In this document: positions 50,762-63,385 of the stretch, piece after piece
Position numbering within the stretch: position 1 is the stretch's first letter
How the letters are laid out: each line of letters starts with the position of its first letter
Origin: Brachynemurus nebulosus
Taxonomy: Eukaryota > Arthropoda > Insecta > Neuroptera > Myrmeleontidae
Assembly (NCBI GenBank): GCA_035578155.1
Contig: JAPWDM010000016.1
Coordinates: 1,697,001-1,761,000, forward strand
Length of the DNA stretch: 64,000 bases
Direction of reading: 5' to 3'
Translations under genes and position numbers: made by a program
The notes under the pieces: generated by a model
Database searches by the model: none
What the model was told of the DNA's origin: nothing
The model's input: only the letters and a program-made list of their open reading frames with translations

Positions 50762-53129
50762 GTTTCCGCGACAAAATAACCGCGGACAAAATAACCGCGA
50801 CAAAATAACCGCGGACAAAATAACCGAATGACAAAATAACCGTACGACAAAATAACCTTAGACAAAGTAACTGTGGACAAAATAACCGCACGACAAAATA
50901 ACCAAACGACAAAATAACTTTAAAGTTTATTTATTTATTATTTTGTTAACTCTTTATAAGATAGTGGCATAATAAATGTAATAAATCTAAATTACAAAGA
51001 TAATACTGTAGCAATATCTTGTAAATATTTTTTTTTTTGTTCTAACTAGATACTAGATGACAGTATCTAGAATAAACTAACTTATAACCTTCGGCTAAAG
51101 GGTAACCTTAACAAACCTCACCACCTAATTTTTAAATGAAAGTCGAAGTATATTGTCAAAACTAACAAAAGTAACCTAACCTTAACTAACCTCACCACCT
51201 ATAACCTTAACCTAATTAGTTTTTATATCAAAGTCGAAGTATATTGTCAAAACTAACTAAACTAACCTGACCTTAACTAACCTCACCACCTATAACCTTA
51301 ACCTAATTAGTTTTTATACCAAAGTCGAAGTATATTGTCAAAACTAACAAAACTAACCTAACCTGAACTAACCTCACCACCTATAACCTTAACCTAATTA
51401 GTTTTTATGTCAAAGTCGAAGTATATTGTCAAAACTAACTAAACTAACCTAACCTTAACTAACCTCACCACGTATAACCTTAACCTAATTAGTCTTTATA
51501 TCAAAATCGAAGCATATTGTCAAAACTAACTAAACTAACCTGACCTTAACTAACCTCACCACCTATAACCTTAACCTAATTAGTTTTTATGTCAAAGTCG
51601 AAGTATATTGTCAAAACTAACTAAACTAACCTAACCTTAACTAACCTCACCACGTATAACCTTAACCTAATTAGTCTTTATATCAAAATCGAAGCATATT
51701 GTCAAAACTAACTAAACTAACCTGACCTTAACTAACCTCACCACCTATAACCTTAACCTAATTAGTTTTTATACCAAAGTCGAAGTATATTGTCAAAACT
51801 AACCTAACCTGAACTAACCTCACCACCTATAACCTTAACCTAATTAGTTTTTATACCAAAGTCGAAGTATATTGTCAAAACTAACAAAACTAACCTAACC
51901 TGAACTAACCTCACCACCTATAACCTTAACCTAATTAGTTTTTATGTCAAAGTCGAAGTATATTGTCAAAAATAACTAAACTAACCTGACCTTAACTAAC
52001 CTCACCACCTATAACCTTAACCTAATTAGTTTTTATACTAAAGTCGAAGTATATTGTCAAAACTAACTAAACTAACCTAACCTTAATTAACCTCACCACC
52101 TATAACCTTAACCTAATTGGTTTTTATACCAAAGTCGAAGTATATTGTCAAAACTAACTAAACTAACCTAACCTTAACTAACCTCACCACCTATAACCTT
52201 AACCTAATTAGTTATTATACCAAAGCTGAAGTATATTGTCAAAACTAAATAAACTAACCTAACCTTAACTAACCTCACCACCTATAACCTTAACCTAATT
52301 AGCTTTTATGTCAAAGTCGAAGTATATTGTCAAAACTAACTAAACTAACCTAACCTTAATTAACCTCATCACCTATAACCTTAACCTAATAGGTTTTTAT
52401 ATCAAAGTCGAAGTATATTGTCAAAACTAACTAAACTAACCTGACTTTAACTAACCTCACCACCTATAACCTTAACCTAATTAGTTTTTATACCAAAGTC
52501 GAAGTATATTGTCAAAACTAACTAAACTAACCTAACCTTAACTAACCTCACCACCTATAACCTTAACCTAATTAGTTTTTATACTAAAGTCGAAGTATAT
52601 TGTCAAAACTAACTAAACTAACCTAACCTTAACTAACCTCACCACCTATAACCTTAACCTAATTAGCTTTTATGTCAAAGTCGAAGTATATTGTCAAAAC
52701 TAACTAAACTAACTTAACCTTAACTAACCTCACCACCGATTTTTCAAAATAATGTTTCCCAAGCTTAGCTTTTCAAATACAATAGTTTTCACCCATTAAC
52801 GTTCGTTTTTAAACGCAATAGTTTAAATACCAATATTTAAGGTCTATTGCAATTTAGCCATCTTTTATATACAGGGAGCAAAAAAAAATCTTAATCATAT
52901 CACAGCCGCATGTACCCTAACTCAAAAGAATAATTAATGATGTTTATTTTGTTGTTCGGTTATTTTGTCGTTTGGTTGTTTTGTCGTGCGGTTATTTTGT
53001 CCACAGTTATTTTGTCTAAGGTTATTTTGTCGTGCGGTTATTTTGTCGTTCAGTTATTTTGTCCACGGTTATTTTGTCGCGGTTGTTTTGTCGCGGTTAT
53101 TTTGTCCACAGTTATTTAGTCGCGGCACC
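50762..53129. mobile_element. Foldback/Mutator-like element with tandem-repeat arms and satellite core
   Basis: Left arm 50762-50930: ten units of GACAAAATAACCGNG type, 14-16 bp. Right arm 52953-53129: about eleven such units, inverted, in the same order (cttag, ctgtgg, cgcacg, caaacg variants pair). AACGAATAC (9 bp) flanks both sides (50753-50761, 53130-53138). 9-bp duplications and tandem-repeat inverted arms are known from Drosophila FB and Mutator-like elements. The core is the 91-bp array. Confidence 0.85.
51090..52740. repeat. 91-bp satellite array, about 18 monomers
   Basis: Period 91 bp (AGTCGAAG at 51141, 51232, 51323, 51414 and onward); one unit is shortened near 51790. Unit: CTAACCTAACCTTAACTAAC, CTCACCACCTATAACCTTAA, CCTAATTAGTTTTTAT, AAAGTCGAAGTATATTGTC. 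The CCTAACC runs look like decayed insect telomere repeat (CCTAA)n. Confidence 0.95.
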
Positions 53130-53553
53130 AACGAATACAACGAATACGTAAGTATCTACAACACAATACATATTATGTATTAGTGGTATTAGTTAAGGAA
53201 TACATAATATCATACATATCTACGATATCGAAAATATTACGTATTAGTATAGAGTACAGATATTAGTAATATTTGGTATCGCTTAAGATATTATAATACC
53301 GTCAAACGAATATATTCATATTAGGTAATATTCATAAATATTCGTATTAACCCATCACTAGCGCCATTTGACAAACTGACAAATACATCATAATAAATCA
53401 TATATGTAATATTGGCGATGATAAGATTCCCTAGCGACAAGTCGCGGAACTAACATATGACAGATAATTTTCATACAGTTGAATTTTCTAATAGCAATTT
53501 AATAAAGTTTTCACGTAAATTGTGCGTGTAATTACGTGGTTTAATGTGTTGAG

Positions 53554-53703
53554 ATGAACACTAGTAAACACAAAAGAAAAGAAAGTACTTACTACTGTGT
53601 TCCACAGTGTAGGAACTACAAAAGGGAAGGACTGAGTTTTCGTCGTTTTCTTACCAGTGTCAAACTTAAAAAAAAAAACATCGGGAAACTATTCTTAAAA
53701 TGA
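53554..53703 (+). pseudogene. THAP-domain N-terminal exon or remnant
   Basis: 49-aa frame from ATG 53554: STYYCVPQCRNYKREGLSFR then RF. CxxxC, basic stretch and LSFRRF match the start of THAP domains; the CxxH half was not found downstream. It starts about 190 bp from the ancestral NME6 ATG on the opposite strand, so before the hAT insertion the two would have been divergent neighbours. Confidence 0.5.
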
Positions 53704-53951
53704 AAACTTCATCAGTGTTTATGCTTGTTTTCTCAGAACGTTTTGAGGTGCCAGCATTACATTCCACTTCGTGTGGATAACTTAATACCCCAGAAGTTTG
53801 TGTAGCTAAACCCAGATATTTTATGTTACTGAAATTTCGTTCTTTAACACCAACACACATTAACATTCCACTTTTAAAATACTGTTCACACTCGCGAATA
53901 GGTCTTGTAGTGTTTTTAATCTTTGATAAATGTCCAACAAAGAAGTCATCA
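53666..53951 (-). other. Open frame, possible THAP-protein linker
   Basis: About 95 codons open on the minus strand (CEQYFKSGMLMCVGVKERNF, then ATQTSGVLSYPHEVECN, SEKTSINTDEVF). The ATQTS...INTDE wording resembles linkers of THAP-type transposon proteins, but no domain is present, and it overlaps the plus-strand frame at 53554. Confidence 0.25.
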
Positions 53952-54044
53952 CAAAATATTTATAAATCAATGAAATAATATTAATTATATGTCATATAGT
54001 GGTTCCACAAACGCTCACCAGGGAAATTTTATCAACGCCAATAC

Positions 54045-54300
54045 ATATATAGCCAAATGGATATGAAAAAAACGTCCCAACATCACGGTGCAGATTTGGA
54101 AGTACTTTGTTCGTTTTGCGCAAACGCGACTTTTTTGGTGGTAAATGAACCAATCTGAACAGTAAACACGGTAAACACTAATTGATGCATCTGCGCAAAA
54201 CAACTGAAGTGCCTCTACCCGATGTCTATCCGTCTCACTTCATCGGAACCACTGCCTCTTATAGGGATTGGCCATATAGTTATAATACATATATGTAATA
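54045..54300 (+). mobile_element. ~250-bp MITE, copy 1
   Basis: TATATAGCCAAATGGATATG at the left and reversed TATATGGCCAATCCCTATAA at the right are imperfect inverted ends. Nearly the same sequence occurs inverted at 59145-59407. Confidence 0.75.
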
Positions 54301-54344
54301 AATTTAAAAAAATAAAAATAAAAAAGACAGACGTTCGCCAGAAA

Positions 54345-54530
54345 ATTTTGTTACCCTAACGTTACGTAACGGAGTTTTCACCGTTACGTAACGTTAGGGT
54401 AACAGTGCAAGCTCCGTTACGGTGCGGGTCAGAGGGCTCGCATTCAAAAATAAGGCCGGCCACACACGTATAGTTTCAACTGACAGTTTGAACTGAATAG
54501 TATGGAGGGTAAATATCAGGATATCAGGAG
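54345..54530. repeat. Rearranged MITE pieces
   Basis: TTGTTACCCTAACGTTACGT and its inverted partner from the 19314 family, then GGCCGGCCACACACGTATAG from the 9446 element end. Confidence 0.6.
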
Positions 54531-54532
54531 GA

Positions 54533-54618
<86 letters not shown>
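54531..54618. repeat. (CT)n followed by (TA)n
   Basis: About 14 CT units, then about 30 TA units. Confidence 0.95.
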
Positions 54619-54620
<2 letters not shown>

Positions 54621-55025
54621 CCCCTTGAGAATAAAACTGTTACAACTGCAAAATCACTAATTTTAAGATATTAAAGAAATAAGATTTTGAAGAAATTTAA
54701 AACCGAATAACTTTTTTCCAAATCATCTTAGAACTTTAAAACTTTGCTAGGTTCATTCTAACAGTTAGTTTTAAATGTTGTGATAAAAATTTTGTCGAGA
54801 AAATTCATAGTTTAAATTTTCATTGCAGTTGTAACCAAAAATTTTTTAGTTATTTTACAAAAAGTTGCATTCTGTTTAGGATTATAATGTTATATCTGCA
54901 AATAATACATTTTTTCTTAATTATTTCACAAAATATTACTTTTTGTTGGTGACGCAAAGTTGTATCTGCAACTAATACTTTTCAGAAATTTTGAAAATTT
55001 CGCTTTATATAACTTTATAATGGCA
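54619..55025. other. Repeat-like sequence, partly inverted at 58.4-58.6 kb
   Basis: TTGAGAATAAAACTGTTACA is repeated inverted at 58600-58620, also next to a (TA)n tract. No coding frame. Confidence 0.4.
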
Positions 55026-55033
55026 ATTGTTTA

Positions 55034-55285
55034 AGGTAACAAATTCCATAATTATATTACAGATAGAGATGGGCAACGGGAAAATTCCCAGTGGGAATTT
55101 TCCCGGGAATATTCCCATTTGGGTAATTATTAAGTATTTTCCCGGGAAAATTCCCAAGGTAACACATTCCATAACTGTATTACAGATAGAGATGGGCAAC
55201 GGCAAAATTCCCGATAGGAATTTTCCCGGGAATATTCTCATTTGGGTAATTATTGAGTATTTTTCCGGGAAAATTCCCGAAACCT
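55034..55285. repeat. Two tandem ~126-bp hAT-end repeats
   Basis: AAGGTAACAAATTCCATAAT, TAGAGATGGGCAACG, GGAATTTTCCCGGGAATATT occur twice in tandem. TAGAGATGGGCAACG is hAT-like. CCCGGGAAAATTCCC palindromes make this GC-richer than its surroundings. Confidence 0.8.
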
Positions 55286-55558
55286 GAGTAAAAACGATTA
55301 CTTACAATTAGCTGTACTATTTTACAAATGCGTTTTTAATTAAAGACCGCGACACCGGTCCCTCAATTTACGTGAATATTCGTTTCATGGGGATTCAATT
55401 TATGCGGATAAAAAATCGCGTAAATTAAATCCGTCATTATAAAATAAAGATACTGGAAATAAAAGCTACCAAAAATTGTAGAGAATTTTATAATACTTTA
55501 AATGATAACGAAAATGTAGAAATTTACACGTTAAAATTTTAAAAATATCGTTTTTTTC

Positions 55559-56050
55559 GGTATCGATAATTTTCGATAACGAAAAATAGGTTTTGACAGT
55601 CCCAATATATTAGGAATACCCACAACTTGCTTCGCTTAAGCCTTCAAAAATTTCGTTATTTTTGAGTTACGATGTACTGTTTACGAGATTTTTACGACCA
55701 AAGGTTTACGTTTTCGAAAAGTATTGAAAACTAATTTTTTTGAAAATATTTTATTGGTGACAAAACCAATTTGACTAATCAGTCTGAATCAATTAATTAT
55801 AATCAGTTTATGATGAGTAACTCGGTATCGATAATTTTCGATAACGAAAAGTAAGTTTTGATAGTCCCAGTATGTTCGGAATACCCATAACTTGCTTCGC
55901 TTAAGCCTTCAAAAATTTCGTTATTTTTGAGCTACGATGCACCGTTTACGAGATATTTACGATCAAAAGTTTACGTTTTCGAAAAGTATGAAAACTAATT
56001 TTTTCGAAAATATTCTATTGCCGACCAAAGAAATGGGACTAATAGAGCAT
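55559..56050. repeat. Tandem duplication of a ~264-bp unit
   Basis: GGTATCGATAATTTTCGATA and AACTTGCTTCGCTTAAGCCT recur with a 264-bp step. A CGGTCCCTCAATTTACGTG motif (55350) before it resembles a Tigger-type end. No frame. Confidence 0.75.
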
Positions 56051-56414
56051 AAATTCAACCATTATACAATCAATTTATAATAATTTGTTAGACATTTAGT
56101 AGTAAAAGCAATTAAACACATTTAACAGAAAATATTATGTTATTTATTCTTCTTTTCTTCTATTACAACTATTAGGAGTATGTAGCTATTAGGGACATGC
56201 TGCTACAATTTTATTTTGTTTTTGGATTTTAATTTACTTATATGGTTTCTTACATTTTCTTTTAAATCAATATTTTGCCGATTGAAGTTTTTCCCACGTT
56301 TGTCTGTTTTTATTATACAAATATTTCGATCAAGCTTTTAGTTTACTTTTCTAGTTTACATTTTATCTTCTACGCAATATCCTGATTTAATTTTTGTTTT
56401 TACCGGAAAAATTT

Positions 56415-56615
56415 CTAAGTTTTCAGTGAATAACGTTCTGACCCTGTATTAATTAAACCTTTTTGTATATTTGTCACCCGTAAATCGCGATTTCGCTTTC
56501 GTTTCCGTCGTTCCGAAACAGGTGTTGTTAAATTTCCATTAGTATTATTTGGGAAAGTTTCGTCCAAATTAAAATATAAATCCGAATTAACAGTAATAGT
56601 TAAAGCAGAAGACAA
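56415..56615 (-). pseudogene. Possible N-terminal fragment of a related transposase
   Basis: 66-aa frame with acidic/asparagine start, then RRKRKRNRDLRVTNIQKGL and SERYSLKT. The basic block followed by a xxNIxKGLxNTG-like stretch is similar in layout to residues 108-135 of the transposase at 13062. Nothing downstream on this strand continues it. The call is weak. Confidence 0.3.
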
Positions 56616-57214
56616 AAACTGTCCATTATTTAAATTTAAATGGATAAAATTATTTAAATTGTTTAAATTATATGGTTTAAATTGTTTAAATTATAAGATT
56701 ATATTCAGAAAGAGCTGTTAAATTAATTTTTTCTTTATCAGCGTCCATATTTTGAAATTAAAATAAATTATAATTATATTTTAATAACAATAATGCTACG
56801 AAAGAATTCGTCTAAACTCAATAAACATTAAATATGGCTAAAATTGTAAACATCATTATTCACTTACATTGTAAAATAATAACAGAAGAACGAATACCAA
56901 AATGCGTGTATAACTAGTTGCAGAGTTTTTGAGGTATCAAAGTCCAACAAAAAGGAAAGATGTATTTTTAGTAAGAGATATACATATTTTATTATATTAA
57001 GAAGATAAAATACTTTTGCAATAAAGATGGATATAGAGTAATTATGTCTAAACTCGCCCTATTAGTTGTTATATCTCTCACTCAGGTAATATTGAACGAT
57101 ACATACAATGTATAAAATTACACTACGTTGTAAAAAAAAGTAATCGATTTTGAAATAGTTTGCTTATTTATATAGTAATGAAACGATGTACCTACTTAAA
57201 TAAGTAATTTTAAA

Positions 57215-57583
57215 TTAAATAAATTTCCTATGAATGTTTTTCAATATGGGAACAATTTTTTCCATCGTAGAAATATTTTGTATAATATTATTAAGTACTC
57301 CCTTATCGAAGCTGTCCAGATCTGTTTTATGTTTTGCATGTTTTTTTCTTTCTTTTTCAGCAAAAATAGCTTCCGATCCATCATTTTTTTTTTTTGCTTC
57401 ACTAGCTGTTCTAGTTAAAGTTGCCAGCGATATACCCGTAGCTGCAGTAACACGATTTTTAACTTGAGTTAATGGGATTTTCACACCATCACTTTCACTT
57501 TTCATAAACACTAACACATTTAAAATGATAAGTTTTGCTTGTGGACTTAACATTTTATTTTTAATACTCATATTAATTTCCAT
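57215..57583 (-). pseudogene. HTH N-terminal fragment of a transposase (Tc1/IS630-like?)
   Basis: 122-aa frame: MLSPQAKLIILNVLVFMKSE, then KIPLTQVKNRVTAATGISLA (helix-turn-helix), TLTRTASEAKK, and DLDSFDKGVLNNII followed by VPILKNIHRKF. This order (LSPQ..IILNV, TGIS..T, DxFDKxVxxxxI, VPTLKxLH) is typical of the N-terminus of insect transposases that carry a DDE_3 domain. The catalytic part is missing: a stop follows directly and the next bases are not coding. I infer a truncated transposon gene. Confidence 0.5.
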
Positions 57584-58522
57584 ATTTAAATTAATTAAAT
57601 ATCAATAGATAAAAACCCGATTAAAATAGAGGGTATAAAAAAGTATAATAATAATCAAGAATACGATAAGTTAAAAAAAATTGTTAAAATACCGAAAATT
57701 GTATCTCGCAGGTAAAGCACTTGACTAGCCAAAGCTAAGTAAAAGTACTGATTCTAAAAATTACAAATTTATTTGTAAACATACAAATTTTTTAAAACTA
57801 ATAAACAGATTATTGAAAAATTCATAATAGAAATATTTACAAAGGTAGGTTTTATGCAGGTTTTATGACTGTATCAGGTAGTTCAATAAAATTGAATACA
57901 TTTCAATTAATTAACCACTGAAAAGTACAGACTTTAAAAGAGAAAATTGTAGACCGTTTTATTATTTGCAATATTTAGTAAATTGTTCAGAAAGTATAAA
58001 ATATTAAAAATTAAACGTTTCTAAACTACAAGAAATATGTAATATAATTAAAACTAGAAATACCTATGATAAGAAATTTAATGTTTCAAAACGACTTAAC
58101 GCTACCAATTTTAAAATATTAAATACTAACAGGAAAATTTTTTATGAAAAATACCCTTACATAGTAATAATAACATATTTTGGTATTTATAAATACGATT
58201 TTTTTAATGGTGTAGACCCTTACTTTCATTTATTTAACGGAGTACTGTAATAAAACTGGAAGTGGACTTTAGTCGCTCAGAAACTTTGCAACTACCTATA
58301 GTTCTGTATGTACCTACAATCCACTCTAACTAACATGTAGCCACTTAATAAAAGAAATCACATACATATACCTTTTTTAATCGAAATAAAAAGTTAATTT
58401 TTTGTTTTCTCTTTGTTACAACTGCACATGTAACAAAAATTTTTTAAACCATTTATTCTTAGACTGTTAAAATTTAAAAAAAGTTTATGGACTATAACTT
58501 TTTTATTTTCTAGAATTTTAGG
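57584..58522. other. AT-rich sequence, nothing recognised
   Basis: No long open frame, repeat end or RNA gene seen; the same holds for 56051-56414 and 56760-57214. Confidence 0.4.
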
Positions 58523-58627
58523 ATGAAAATTTCACCAATCGATAGCTTAAATGTAGCTGAATCCAATGATATAAAAATCTCAAAAACGAAAAATTTGCAG
58601 TTGCAACAGTTTTATTCTCAATGTGCG

Positions 58628-58700
<73 letters not shown>

Positions 58701-58777
58701 TCTTCAGAATCGTGTTCTACGGGTCCGAAAACGGATAGCGCCCCTACTCTCGCCTCGTCCCGTTCTTATCGTACAGA

Positions 58778-58840
<63 letters not shown>

Positions 58841-58955
58841 TCTTCAGAATCGTGTTCTACGGGTCCGAAAACGGATAGCGCCCCTACTCTCGCCTCGTCC
58901 CGTTCTTATCGTACAGACTGTTCTAATTTTTTCTGTGAAAAATTCGACTAAACGA
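58628..58955 (+). repeat. Two (TA)n plus family R 3' modules in tandem
   Basis: (TA)n 58628-58697, 3' module 58698-58778, (CT)n, (TA)n 58796-58838, then the same 3' module to 58955 (TTCTTCAGAATCGTGTTCTA, CGGGTCCGAAAACGGATAGC). The tandem arrangement implies duplication across the tract. Confidence 0.85.
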
Positions 58956-58984
58956 CTGAGCACTTCCGTGTCGACCCTCGTATT

Positions 58985-59130
58985 GTAACATATACTGTAT
59001 TTCAGTTACAATTGATCATCAAGTGATCTTATATTCGAAACAAATCAATCTTCCATTCTTTTCTAAAAACAAACTGCAGATTTAAAATGTACGTAATTGA
59101 AATAACGAAAGAGATAAAGCTAAGAAGGAA
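58985..59130. repeat. ATTGATCATGAG repeat family, copy 3 (truncated)
   Basis: Matches the first part of copies 1 and 2 and stops where the MITE at 59145 begins. Confidence 0.55.
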
Positions 59131-59144
59131 TGTTCCAATGTATT

Positions 59145-59407
59145 TGTATACATATATGTATTATAACTATATAGCCAATCCCTATAAGAGGCAGTGGTTC
59201 CGATGAAGTGAGACGGATAGACATCGGGTAGAGGCACTTCAGTTGTTTTGCGCAGATGCATCAATTAGTGTTTACCGTGTTTACTGTTCAGATTGGTTCA
59301 TATTACCACCAAAAAAGTCGCGTTTGCGCAAAACGAACAAAATACTTCCAAATCTGCACCGTGATGTTGGGACGTTTTTTTCATATCCATTTGGCTATAT
59401 ATGTATA
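59145..59407 (-). mobile_element. ~250-bp MITE, copy 2 (inverted)
   Basis: Reverse complement of 54045-54300 with few differences. The pair encloses 4.8 kb. Confidence 0.75.
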
Positions 59408-59540
59408 CTACATATATGATTTGTATAGGAGACGTCCGGAGACGTCAAAAACGTTTGCCGATTCTTATGTCTACGTTTTACACATTTAAAATTGTGTTGC
59501 CAATTTTCAGCTTTTTAAAAAAGATCGATTTTTTTATTTA

Positions 59541-60865
<1,325 letters not shown>

Positions 60866-61295
60866 CCTCTTCTTATTAAAATTAAAAAGTAAATTACATT
60901 ATTTTTAAAAATAAATGACTTTGTTAGTTGTAACTTTAAAATTTATTTAACTGTATCGTTTTTTATTCGAACTTTTTTCTTCGTTTCGTTAAATTTGGCA
61001 ACAATCAAATAATTCAAAGAGATTATTTACATTGTATCATTTAATTGTTTAAATATTTACGAAAGAATGGCCGGCAAAAGTGTCTTTATTTTTAAAATTC
61101 GTGTTATGTTTTTATTTATATTTTTTAAAACTTACAATGTTACATTAAAATTGTCAAATAAGTAATCTATTCATTAATTAATATTGTGTTTATTTCTTAG
61201 GCCGCTATGAGCCATTTTCTCAAAATATCTACATCTCTATGATTGAAATTTTAATTTAAAAATTGCTATGTAACCGCATGAGAAAATTGTTTAAC

Positions 61296-61497
61296 ACCAG
61301 GGCGGCGACACGGGTTATTCGGAACTACGTCTCTATAGTTGGAATATTAATTTCTAAAAAATAAACAATATTCCTAGGTAACCGAATTGGAAAATTTCGT
61401 TGCTAAAGTGGAATTAACAGAAGGTGATTTTTGGTTGCTTAAATTAATATCTCGATTATAGACATGTAATCCCAAATACCTGTGTCGCCGCCCTGGT
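61296..61497. mobile_element. 202-bp MITE, ACCAGGGCGGCGACAC ends
   Basis: About 55 bp of inverted ends. It is nested in an older palindrome (GCCATTTTCTCAAAAT at 61211 and reversed at about 61528). Confidence 0.8.
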
Positions 61498-61530
61498 AAT
61501 AGATTGCTACACATTTGAGAAAATGGTCCA

Positions 61531-61699
61531 TTACATTGTCATAGATATATGTCAAAGATCTTTGATCAAATCTATGATCAAATATTAAGAAGTATCTTTA
61601 ACTATGGTTACAGAAATTTATATTATAAAAGTTGACTTATTACACTATAATATTTCTTTGATTAAATAAAACTTTGACATATATCTATGACAATGTAAT
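61531..61699. mobile_element. 169-bp palindromic MITE
   Basis: TTACATTGTCATAGATATAT and its reverse complement, continuing GTCAAAG. No frame. 61700-62370 shows nothing recognised. Confidence 0.75.
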
Positions 61700-62389
61700 A
61701 AAATTTTAGTAAATTGTACGTTTGTGGTAAAATTTTGTGTGTTTTTCGAACTGATTAATAAACATTTTGTGTTCCACTGAATTTTTTTTTAGTTTTGTAA
61801 CATAATCCTGTATAATTATTGGTGATTAATAAAAAATTATGTTTTGTATTATTTCATATTGGTTTGTTTTTGTAACATAACCTCATATTACATAGTAAAT
61901 TTTGTATTATTTTATTTAAAATAAAGTTAAAATAAAAAATATGTTTTGTTTTATTTAATTCTTAATATAATTTGTCGAATATAAGTTTTATATTAATTTA
62001 TTGAGAAAGTACGTAGAGTTTTACTAATTATTAACCATATTCTTGGTTTGTACAGTACTTATATTAGAAAATCGTTAACGTTTTATCATATAACTTAATA
62101 ACTATGTCTAAAACCTATACTTGTATTTTATAATTACAGTTTTTTTGTTGAAAATTCACCTTATTTTACTAATTTTGAATTTTATCAGTGAATTAAAATT
62201 ACTGTTATGACTGACTGTTAAAATCACTCTTACCAAATGCATATGTATTATTACATTTTTATGTTTAAAGTTTTAAGTATTTTAAAACCGCAGATTTCCA
62301 AAAATAATTCAAAATTAAAATGAACTTAGTAGTGATAAGAAAAAGATGCTATAAAAATATTATTTTTTTTTATTGTTTACAGACGTAGA

Positions 62390-62530
62390 AGGTAAAAAAA
62401 GTCACATCAAACGGCAACTACATCATCTACATAGCCAAAATGGCCAAAAACATAAAAATGCTAAGAAGATTATGACTTTAATATTAAGCTTTTTATTTCA
62501 GAAAAAAGTATGTCACTCTAATTTTAAATA
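62390..62530 (+). other. Candidate exon, unassigned
   Basis: Acceptor-like TTGTTTACAG is followed by an open stretch (EGKKSHIKRQLHHLHSQNGQ, KHKNAKKIMTLILSF). Basic and histidine-rich; no family recognised. Possibly chance. Confidence 0.2.
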
Positions 62531-62854
62531 ACTATATTTAGTATATTTGAATGTAAAGAAATACATTTTGACTCAATAAATTTTATGATTAATTTTATTA
62601 ATTTAAATAGGTATGTATAATTTTTTTAAATTTTGAATTGTTCGCTTGTCAAATTCTATTTTCTAATTGGTTATTGTAAAACAATAACATTATCAGAAAC
62701 ATTTTTATTATATTTTATCCATAGAAATTATGCTATTACCTAAGACAAACGTTTTCTTAAAGTTGTAGCACTGGAATTCCTTAAATTCCTAAGTAATGAG
62801 TCATGCTTAAATTTAACTGAAAGCGTCTATACCATTAAATTATAACATAATTTG

Positions 62855-63385
62855 AAATTTGGAGATGTGAGGTTTTGTTATTGTTAAATAACTTTCATTC
62901 TGGTAAATAAAATAAAATGAGATTTTTATTAGCCTATGATCAGTATAAGATGATTCTAAACATTTATATCTAATTATCTCAAAACAGTGAAAAATCGGCA
63001 TACGTGGTTCTAGCAGTAAGCCGTCGATACGTACTATTAAATTTCCTACATTTGATCCTAAAAATTGTAAAAAATTAGCTGTTGACCACGTAACTTTGAT
63101 AATGCGTGTCCGGCACGCACTTGGTGAATTTATTATTATTATTATTATTATTATTATAGTACCAATTTATAAAAAAAAGAAAGATAATTGTAACCAAACT
63201 CTTTTGTATAAGCGGATGCTTAAAACAAAATAAAAATTCTAATTCTATTAATTTTTTTATTGAATTATTGAATTAATTTATTCATTCATAAGTATTACTT
63301 CCACTGTAATTATGAAAACTTTTAAAGTAACAGAGAATTATCTAATTTTGTGAGACACGAGGTACTGCATTCAGTTATGTCAAAA
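62855..63385 (-). mobile_element. Truncated fragments of the 12.5-kb transposon family
   Basis: 62855-63033 is the reverse complement of the left 180 bp of the element at 12496, ending in the same CGACGGCTTAC terminus. 63230-63385 resembles its 3' part (15480-15600). The coding region is gone. A short (ATT)n run lies between (63130-63158). Confidence 0.65.

Larger units (their letters stand above)
49854..53360. mobile_element. 3.5-kb hAT element at the NME6 start codon
   Basis: TAGTGGTGAGACGAATAT at 49854 and reversed TAGTGATGGGTTAATACGAA at 53360 are flanked by the perfect 8-bp duplication GCGCCATT (49846-49853, 53361-53368), which contains the NME6 ATG on the minus strand. ATTAGTAATATT-type motifs fill both ends. 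A foldback element (50762-53129) lies inside. 49862-50752 has no open frame. No hAT transposase is present. Confidence 0.9.

Noticed and set aside
51090..52740. Regular direct repeats as a possible CRISPR array
   Set aside because: Monomers are contiguous 91-bp units with no unique spacers, in eukaryotic DNA.
50730..53183. Frames rich in Phe/Val/Cys/Arg (YFVV, LFCRAVILS)
   Set aside because: They translate the 14-16 bp arm units of the foldback element in different frames.
59256..59489. 77-aa plus frame sharing HQKSRVCAKRTKYFQI with 54015-54203 minus
   Set aside because: The sharing is explained by the inverted MITE copies; no start context or domain.
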